DNA from: Alopecurus myosuroides
Lineage: Eukaryota > Streptophyta > Magnoliopsida > Poales > Poaceae
Assembly (NCBI GenBank): GCA_028641055.1
Contig: CM054059.1
Coordinates: 49,981,682 to 50,045,681, forward strand
Reading direction: 5' to 3'
Length of the DNA: 64,000 nt
The translations under genes and the position numbers were made by a program. The notes below the pieces were generated by a model. The model did not search any database and was not told the DNA's origin. It was given only the letters and a program-made list of their open reading frames with translations. Below are positions 56,816-64,000 of this stretch, one piece after another (position 1 is the first letter of the stretch; each line of letters opens with the position of its first letter).

Positions 56816-57698
56816 GAGTTCTGCTGAGAGACCGACCAGGAGAGGAGAGGATAAGCCCCCAGCTACAGTAGTTTGAGAGTCCGCCGTCAGCGGTGAGTTC
56901 CGGCCTCCCCGGCTGCCGGCGCCTGTGCTGGTGGTTGTGGCGATGGTTTAGGGTGCCGGCCCATCTACTTTTCTAGTTTTAGCTTTGCTTTCATGCCTTT
57001 GTGCTGTTTTGGCTTTCTGCCGCAAGGGTTCTTGTCGCCGGAGATCTCGAGCTGCTCCTGGCGTACGGCGGAGGTGGTGAGGTGCTTTGTCGAGCTCCAG
57101 AGGAAGGAGACGGCGAGTGGCTGCGCTTCCTCGGCGACCCTCTCAATAAAGCTCGTTCGTGGGGCTCTGGAGCTGGGAATGCGGCAGTCGCTCTTTCTCT
57201 CTGCTTGTGCTCGTGGTGATGCACGGGAGGGAGACGACGATTCGTTGGCTCTTTGCTTCGAAGCTCGACGGCGGAGGCGTGCGCGCGCTTCAGTGCATGC
57301 AAAGAAATCTACTGCAACCGGAGGAGTCCATCAACGCGGCGCACAGGGCGCCGGCGTTACCTTTGGCGTTCGAAGCCACTCATCGCTGGGATCTCGTCCC
57401 CAGCTTTTCTTCCTCATGGTGAGGATCTGGCTCGACCTCTGGTTGGGATTCATCATCGGCGTAGCCCCAAGTGGCTCGTTCCCCGGCGGCGGCGTGGATG
57501 CCCGGACATGCTGGTCTGTGAGGTGCAGCGGCGGCCGGACCCATGGACTTGATTGCTTTTCCCACTTCTTTTTTGGGTTCGGGTTGTAAGTTCTGAGGTC
57601 CTCCTTGTATTTACCCCTTTGTAGGGGTCTCTTTGTAAAAGCCCGCTGATATATAAATAGCTTCCAGGTCCTTCGGGGCCACTTTCTTGTTAAAAAAA
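56816..57698 (+). mobile_element. Poly(A) retroposon of ~880 bp with 12-bp target duplication
   Basis: AAGGACGGAGAT is present at 56804-56815 and 57699-57710, overlapping a run of nine A at the right end. Between them is a GC-rich sequence with no recognisable protein; its last 100 bases include CCCCTTTGTAGGGG (a small hairpin), TATATAAATAGCTTCC and TCCTTCGGGGCC before the A run. Direct repeats plus poly(A) indicate LINE-machinery mobilisation. It may be a 5'-truncated or non-autonomous LINE, or a processed retrocopy. Confidence 0.75.
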
Positions 57699-57884
57699 AA
57701 GGACGGAGATACGTACGATGGGCGCCCACCCATGTGCCGCCATGGGAAGAGTGGGTGCGGCTCCTGTTTATATTATCCCCGCTGGAAGGAGAAGAAAAAA
57801 TATGGAGGCTGCGCATGCACGCGCGGGGCGCAGGTCGAGTTGGTCCACTGTCGTGCCGGTTTAACTTGGCCGGCTGTTATTATA

Positions 57885-58008
57885 CTCCCCCCGTTCACAA
57901 ATAGACGACTTCCATTTGTCCAAAGTGGATGTATCTAGATACTAAAACATGTCTACATACGTCCAATTTGAGACAAATAAAAGACATCTGTTTATGAAAC
58001 GGAGGGAG
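57885..58008. mobile_element. Stowaway (Tc1/mariner) MITE
   Basis: 124 bp with terminal inverted repeats CTCCCCCCGTTCACAAATA and TTATGAAACGGAGGGAG, flanked by TA. This is the standard grass Stowaway end CTCCCTCCGTT. Confidence 0.92.
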
Positions 58009-58010
58009 TA

Positions 58011-59060
58011 ATTGCTGCTCTTGCTAGTCAGATAGGTGCATCCACCGTGGGCGCCATCCGCTCCAAGAGGCTTGCTGCAGATACTAGGTGTGTGCATGGA
58101 CACCGGTTTAGCTGGTCCGCGCGCGGCCGAGAACCTGGTCCAGCACCTACGCACGTCCGCTGCCTGCTACAACACGTTTCCGGCGTGCTACAACACGTTT
58201 CCGGCGTGCTACTGGGCACTAGCCGCCTGCCGGTGCATGTGTTCGGCGATGCAGCCCTTCATCATCCCCACGTACTCTATAAACATAGTCTTGAGCCAGC
58301 CTGTGCATGGACAAGGCTTTGCCTTGCCATGGTTGCCAAGTCCACGTCGTGCAAGCTGTGTTCCACAGCCCACACATCCACTGCCACAGAAAAGAGGGCA
58401 GGCCCATGTAGGCCCATCGGCGCCCGCCGGCCAGCTCTGACGAAGGCTCCTCGTGTCATCCAGATTCACCGACCTATCTAAAAAAAAAAAGGAAAATCCA
58501 GATTCACCGACCGATCGCCGCCTGCTAGCTCTTCCCCTATATGACCGATCGCCGCCTGCTAACTCATCCACTATATGACCGAAAATAAGCACGCGGAGAG
58601 GGGTTCCCAGGACCTGTTGCTACAACCCGCAATGCTTAAGCCAGTGGGGGCACATCGCCTTTGCGTAAGTTTACTCTTTCATATATTTTTATCGTCTTCT
58701 TTTTCTTATTATTTGTTTATTTTTCCTTTTCTTTTTTTTGATTTTTTGTTCAAACTTTAATGTTCAAATTTATATATTTTTTAAATTCGAATTTTGTTAG
58801 AATAAAAAACTGTTTAAATTTAAAAATTGTTCAAACTTGAAATATGTTCAAATAAAAAATTTGTTTAAATTAAAAATTGTTCAAAGTTGAGAAGTGTTCA
58901 TATGCAATTTTTTTTTCATGTTTGAAACCGTTGTTCAAATTTAAATTTTGTTCAAAAATAAAAATAGTTGATATCTGAATAAAAAAACTAAAGCAAGGTG
59001 CAGATCACTCAATCTGTCCCTCCTAATAATGGGCCGGCCCATGTGTGCGCTCGTGCGGGC
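58011..59060. other. Flanking DNA with short duplications and an AT-rich tract
   Basis: No gene supported. A 21-bp unit GCTACAACACGTTTCCGGCGT is repeated at 58166-58209. A 34/35-bp unit containing GACCGATCGCCGCCTGCTA is repeated at 58509-58578. From 58665 to 58995 the DNA is AT-rich with many TTCAAATTT/AAATTGTTCAAA words. Confidence 0.6.
58475..58495 (+). mobile_element. 21-bp A-rich insertion between 17-bp direct repeats
   Basis: ATCCAGATTCACCGACC occurs at 58458-58474 and again at 58496-58512, separated by TATCT, eleven A and GGAAA. The pattern is that of an almost completely 5'-truncated poly(A) retroposition. Confidence 0.6.
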
Positions 59061-59064
59061 GAGC

Positions 59065-59337
59065 GTTTTCTTTTTGAAATCCGCCTCAACCAGCTATTTA
59101 TTCATTGCAACTAGGATACATATCCGATTGCACTACTGCAATCAAGAACTCAGGGATTACACGAAGGAGTTAACAGGATTATCTAGAACTAGAGCGGCCT
59201 TTGCACACGCGTGTGCCGCTGCATTGGCACTCCTCCGCACCGACTGTATCTTAAACCCCTGCATGTTTGTGAGATGATTCTCCATCTCCCGAAAAACATT
59301 AGCTCCCATCGACCTGCTCTTTAGTCCATTCCATAAG
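59065..59337 (-). pseudogene. 3' tail of a LINE (RNase H end of ORF2)
   Basis: On the minus strand 59337-59157 encodes ANVFREMENHLT, QGFKIQSVRRSANAAAHACA and KAALVLDNPVNSFV, then TAA. The R..N.AAH..AK.A pattern is the C-terminal end of the RNase H domain in plant LINE ORF2. About 90 bp of 3' untranslated sequence and an A-rich tail (59065-59080) follow. The LINE is cut at 59337 by the Copia LTR. Confidence 0.7.
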
Positions 59338-60664
59338 TGTTGGGACGCGTAGAGATAAACGAATTTTTTTCCTACGCGGTACTTCCAAGATCTAGCCGAG
59401 GTAGAAGACCACGATGATTACCACTAGACGCGCGGTTGCGGATTATCGATGAAGCGCGTCGGGGCAGTGCAGTCCACGATCCGATCCATCCGATCCGATC
59501 CCGCGAACGACGAAGTGCTGAACGTACAACACCTCTGCCGGTATCCACACGTACGAGGAGAAGCTCCGACGGCAGACTGCTAGGTCTGGTTTGACGGCTG
59601 GACTGAGTGGGGCTAGGGTTCCCAACGCATGGGAGTGGACTAACGTGCCCGCTGGGCAACCTGCGCCCCTCTTTATATAGCGAATGGTAGTGGGCTTCAC
59701 AACACTTGTGGCCCATTCCCTCTGTGAGTCCGACTCACAAAATCAGTCCATTTTCGGTTCGGGTCCAACCCGACCAATGCTTGCTCCCGCTCTTAAGTGT
59801 GCGACTCTGCAGGCTCATGGCGACTTGGACACGATTGGAGTCCGACTCTCAATGGATCAATCGGTAGCGGCTCCTAGCAGAACGTGCCGACTCCCAAGTC
59901 CCATTGAGTCATGACGACATACCTTTCAATGTGATATTCATCTTAGTCCCTTTTGCCTCACGATATACCTTGTCGAACTATAGGCGATTTATCGTCATCC
60001 CTTAAATAGCTCGACTCTTTTCTCGATCCATGATATGTGATTCATCTGACTAACTCTTAGTCGATCGACACAGTTAACACTTAACTGAGTCGCGCATGGC
60101 CATACTTCCTGAATCATATCACTCGAGAGGGCCCAGAGAATATCTCTCTATTCGGAGGGGCAAAATCTCATCTTGATTATCCACATCACGCAGCTTGTTT
60201 CTCATTCGACCCAAACTCTGCCTTTATAGCTGCCTTGTCACAAAGCAGCGCTTAACAGAACCTAAGTCGGTGATCCACAACTCGGATTGTGCGACAACCT
60301 CAGGTCTAAGGATTACATTGATTGAGACATCCAAATGACGACTTGCTCGTTGCATCTCAATGTGGGTCAGTCCGACTTGCTAAACTCTTTAGCCAAGTAC
60401 GTGATCGTTGGAATGATATCACCATGCCCATGACAAGTGGAACCGTGTCATCAGCCAACACTCACATTAGTCTAGGGTGTGTGCCCAGCACAACCTAAAT
60501 GACCAAGGACAATCTAGTATGAACAACATGAATACATAGTTCCACAATCGAATCACATATTCAACGACATATATCAGATGTTCAAAACAAGGACAACTTA
60601 ATAACTTTATGAATACATTGGGAATTACATCATACATGATTGCCTCTAGGGCATATTCCCAACA
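59338..60664 (-). repeat. 3' LTR (minus sense) of the Copia element
   Basis: 1327 bp. On the plus strand it begins TGTTGGGACGCGTAG and ends GCATATTCCCAACA. A minus-strand CTATATAAAG box at 59671-59680 fits a promoter. Confidence 0.9.
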
Positions 60665-60684
60665 GTCTCCCACTTGTACTAGAG

Positions 60685-61940
60685 TCAGTCATCCTGGCAA
60701 CATATGCCTAGGCATCTAATGCCCATACCTCTCGTGTGCGCCTCATGCTTAGGCTGTGGTAGCGCCTTTGTCAATGGATCTGCAATGTTTGCATCCGTGT
60801 GTACTTTGCATAACTTGATATCACCTTGTTTGACAAACTGGCGAATGAGGTGGTACCGCATGAGTATATGTTTGTTCTTCTGGTGTTGTCTAGGTTCCTT
60901 GGCTTGTGCGATAGCACCATTGTTGTCACAATATACGTCCAAAGGATTGGGCGCGCCCTGAACCACACCAAGATCTATCAGGAGGTTCCTGATCCAAACT
61001 GCTTCCTTTGCAGCCTCCGAGGCAGCAATATACTCAGTCGCTGTTGTAGATGCAGACACCGTATCTTACTTGGAACTCTTCTAGCTCACAGCTCCTCCGT
61101 TCATTACGAACACGTATCCAGATTGCGAACGAGAATCATCTGAGTCAGTGAGATAACTCGCATCCGTGTAACCCTTTACACTGAATTCCTCATCACCTCC
61201 ATAAACTAGGAACATTTCCTTAGTCCTTCTCAAGTACTTAAGGATGTTTTTAACCGCTGCCCAGTGGGCTTCGCAGGGTCAGCCTGGTATCTGCTCGTAA
61301 CACTTAGAGCATAGGAAACATCTGGCCTAGTACAAATCATGGCAAACATGATGGATCCGATTGCCGAAGCATACAGGATCACACTCATCCGACTTCGCTC
61401 ATCAGTCGCCGAATGACACTGAGTCTTGCTAAGTTTTATGCCATGGGACATCGGTAAGAATCCCTTCTTAGACTCTTCCATTTTGAATTTCTTCAAAACT
61501 TTGTCCAGATATGTACTCTGACTCAATCCAATGAGCCGCCTTGATCTATCTCTATAGATCCTGATTCCTAATATGTAAGTCGCCTCACCCAAATCCTTCA
61601 TTGAGAAACTCCTTTCCAATGACTCTTTGGTTTCTTGCAACATCATGACATTATTTTCAATCAGTAATATGTCATCTACATATAAGATTAGAAAATTTAC
61701 TTTGCTCCCACTAAACTTCTTGTATAAACAAGAATCATGATCGCTCTTGATGAAGCCAAATGATTTGACTACCTCATCAAAGCGAATGTTCCAACTCCGA
61801 GATGCTTGCTTCAACCCATAAATGGATTTCTGAAGCTTGCATACCTTGTCAGCATTAGCCGGATCGACAAAACCTTCGGGCTGTATCATATACATGTCCT
61901 CAGTTAAATTTCCATTAAGGAAAGCCGTCTTGACATCCAT
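60685..61940 (-). pseudogene. pol: Copia reverse transcriptase and RNase H (broken)
   Basis: 61940-61230 begins inside RT at MDVKTAFLNGNL (first catalytic Asp), with SIYGLKQASRSWN and LILYVDDILLI. A one-base frameshift after RYQADP (about 61275) ends this frame. The RNase H continues in another frame and closes as 61059-60685, with STTATEYIAASEAA, YCDNNGAIA and NIADPLTKALP. Between the two, AVS*KSSK*DTV shows TAG for Trp and TAA for Gln, both explainable by cytosine deamination. Confidence 0.9.
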
Positions 61941-62014
61941 CTGCCATATCTCATAGTCGAAATAGGCGTCGCTACGGGCGAGAATGTCTCGTCGTAGTCA
62001 ACTCCTTGAACCAA

Positions 62015-63979
62015 TCAGAACCTCTTCGCGACAAGTCGTGCTTTATAGACGGAAATATTTCCATCTATAAAGTAGTATCCTAAGGTTTCCCTCGGATACC
62101 CCAAAAAAATACACTTATCCGACTTGGGCGTGAGCTTGTCCGACTGAAGTCGCTTGACAAATGCTTCACAACCCCAAATCTTAATAAAAGACAAACTTGG
62201 CCTTTTGCCAGTCCACATCTCATGTGGTGTCTTCTCGACTGACTTTGATGGTACTCTGTTTAGTGTGAACGCTGCAGTTTCTAGACAATAACCCCAAAAT
62301 GATAAAGGTAGATCTGTCCGACTCATCATTGATCGTACCATGTCCAACAAGGTTCGATTTCTCCGTTCCGATACACCGTTTCTCTGCGGTGTACCCGGCG
62401 GAGTGAGTTGAGGAATTATTCCACAACTCTTTAGATGGTCATCAAACTCATGGCTCATGTACTCGCCTCCACGGTCCGACCGTAGAAACTTTATTTTCTT
62501 GCCGAGTTGATTTTGTACCTCACTCTGGAATTTCTTGAACTTTTCAAAGGCTTCCGACTTGTGTTTCATTAAATAGATATATCCATACCTACTCAAATCA
62601 TCAGTGAAGGTAATGAAGTACTCATAACCACCTCTGGCTGTCGTGCTCATTGGACCACATACATCACTATGTATTAGTTCCAACAAGTCGGACGCCCTTT
62701 CACAACTCCTTGCAAAAGGTGTCTTGGTCATTTTTCCTAGTAGGCATGATTCGCATGTCTCGAATGACTCTAAATCAAACGAAGTTAGAAGTCCATCATC
62801 ATGGAGCTTCTTCATGCGCTTCCAACTTATATGACCAAGCCGACAGTGCCAAAAGTAAGTCATATTCAGATCATTTGGTTTCAACCTTTTAACATTTATG
62901 TTATAGACCGATTCACTATCAAGATTCAAAATAAATAACCCGTTCTGAACGGGTGCAAAGCCATGAAACATATCATTCAAATATAAAGAACAATCATTAT
63001 TCTTAATATTCGACTCATAACCTTGTCTCATCAAACATGAGGCGGAAATAATGTTTTGACTAAGCGCTGGAACATAATAACAATTATTCAGTTCCAATAA
63101 AAATCCTGAAGGTAAATGAAGTTGCATCGTGCCGACTTCCAACGCAGCGACTCTCGCCTTGTTGCCGACCCGAATATCAACCTCTCCTCTTGCCACGCTC
63201 CTAGTTCTTACCAGTCCCTGCAACGAGAAGCAATTGGCTCCGGCTGTAGGAGAAGGCTTAGTCTTTGAGGAAGCACTCTGGACAGGGCCATGGGCGCTAC
63301 CTCCTGACTTATCCTTCTTCTTCTTAGTCCAAGAACTCTTCTTGAACTTAGCCTTATTCTGCACCATCAACACTTGACTGGCGCCTTTCTTAAGATCAGC
63401 CTCTGCCGTTTTGAGCATCCCATGTAATTCAGTGATACTCTTATCCATACCATGCATATGGTAGTTTGAGATGAACGAACCATACGCACTAGGAAGAGAG
63501 TTCAGAATTATATCAGTAGCGAACTCTTCGTTAATTGGGACGCCCAGCCGATCCAGAGACTGAATGTAACCAATCATCTTGATTACATGCGGACTCAGTG
63601 GATCGCCATCTTTCAGCTTACAGCCTAGCAAAGCTTGAGAGACTTGATACCTCTCGGTCTTTGCCTGAGCCTAGAACATACTTTTGAGGCTTTCGATCAT
63701 ATCGTAGGCCTCAACATTTTCGAACTGCTGCTCCAAGTCCGGTTCCGTGTGTACAAGCATAAGACAGCTAATTTCTGTAGACTCATCTCTAGTCTTACGG
63801 TAGGCATTCATGACAGCGACAGTCGCATCGTCATCTGGCTCATCTGGAAGTGGAGTTTCTAGAACATGTTCTTTCTTGTCATGCTTGAGGACTATCCTCA
63901 GATTACGATACCAGTTGGTGAAATTAATTCCATTAAGTTTATCTTTCTCTAGGATTGACCTCAACACAAAAGTGGACAA
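62015..63979 (-). pseudogene. gag-pol: Copia gag and integrase with internal deletions
   Basis: Gag starts at 63979 (MSTFVLRSILEKDKLNGINF) and breaks near 63671. From 63631 the frame runs on for 538 codons: gag C-terminus (KSSWTKKKKDKSG), then PTAGANCF directly joined to SLQGLVRTRSVARGEV. The CCHC zinc knuckle and the protease active site, normally in this interval, are missing. The integrase is present: zinc residues WHCRLGHIS ... CESCLLGK, and catalytic IHSDVCGP, RSDRGGEY and GVSERRNRTLLD. After LGYPRETLGYYF the frame jumps into DGNISVYKARLVAKRF, which belongs to the start of RT, so roughly 130 residues of linker and early RT are lost. Confidence 0.88.
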
Positions 63980-64000
63980 CTGAGGAAGGTTGCTAGGTGC

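Larger units (their letters stand above)
59338..64000 (-). mobile_element. Ty1/copia element (BARE/Angela-like LTR), 3' part
   Basis: Minus-strand element running out of the right edge. It has a 3' LTR, polypurine tract GTACAAGTGGGAGAC (60665-60679), and gag-pol remnants up to a gag start near 63979. The left flank is ATAAG (59333-59337). The LTR end TGTTGGGAATATGCCC resembles the BARE/Angela group; precise family not assigned. Confidence 0.9.

Noticed and set aside
56993..57816. Overlapping frames of 99 to 198 codons on both strands
   Set aside because: They lie in a GC-rich retroposon where several frames are open at once; no domain pattern seen.
58036..58592. Frames of 127 to 144 codons on both strands
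   Set aside because: Chance open frames in GC-rich DNA containing short duplications; they are crossed by a poly(A) insertion and have no recognisable motif.

Overview
The window is a nest of transposable elements from a large grass genome. Copia LTR ends beginning TGTTGGGAATATGCCC, an Athila-like LTR family beginning TGATACGTC, a Stowaway MITE, CACTA and Tat-lineage Gypsy elements point to Triticeae or a close Pooideae relative (inference; species not determined). There are no prokaryotic features, no CRISPR array and no RNA gene that I can recognise. No ordinary single-copy host gene is obvious.

Layout. 1-6720: 3' part of a Sirevirus-type Copia element (plus strand) with pol end, an extra spliced ORF, several polypurine tracts and the 3' LTR. 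6721-56620: a very large CACTA DNA transposon whose left end lies outside the window and whose right end is at about 56620. On the minus strand it carries a TNPA-like ORF, a TNP2 transposase and a DEDDy 3'-5' exonuclease gene. On the plus strand, diverging from these, it carries three tandem paralogous genes with B3-like domains; the last one ends about 240 bp before the subterminal repeats.

The CACTA has been invaded repeatedly. (a) An old Tat-type Gypsy element (10874-24652) sits inside TNP2, and its left LTR holds an Athila-like solo LTR (10919-12329). (b) A hAT-like MITE (28135-28370) lies in a leader intron. (c) An Athila-like non-autonomous element inserted at an exon-intron border of the third B3-like gene. 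A 3.46-kb tandem duplication then copied part of it together with the neighbouring exon (copy A 34846-38085, copy B 38304-55631). (d) A young Tat-type Gypsy element (39601-50236, LTRs differing at 4 of 476 positions) sits in the 5' LTR of copy B. Target site duplications are visible for nearly all of these, so the order of events can be read directly.

56621-59337 is flanking DNA with a poly(A) retroposon, a Stowaway MITE, a 21-bp A-rich insertion and a LINE tail. 59338-64000 is a minus-strand Copia element running out of the window, with two large in-frame internal deletions.

The most unusual content is the CACTA cargo: an exonuclease gene and a B3-like gene cluster arranged around what looks like a divergent promoter at about 27.0 kb. 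Both Tat elements also carry a multi-exon antisense gene with its own TATA box, and the Sirevirus carries a spliced 3' ORF. Most genes show nonsense codons or frameshifts; the second B3-like gene, the Sirevirus extra ORF and probably the antisense gene of the young Gypsy element look open.
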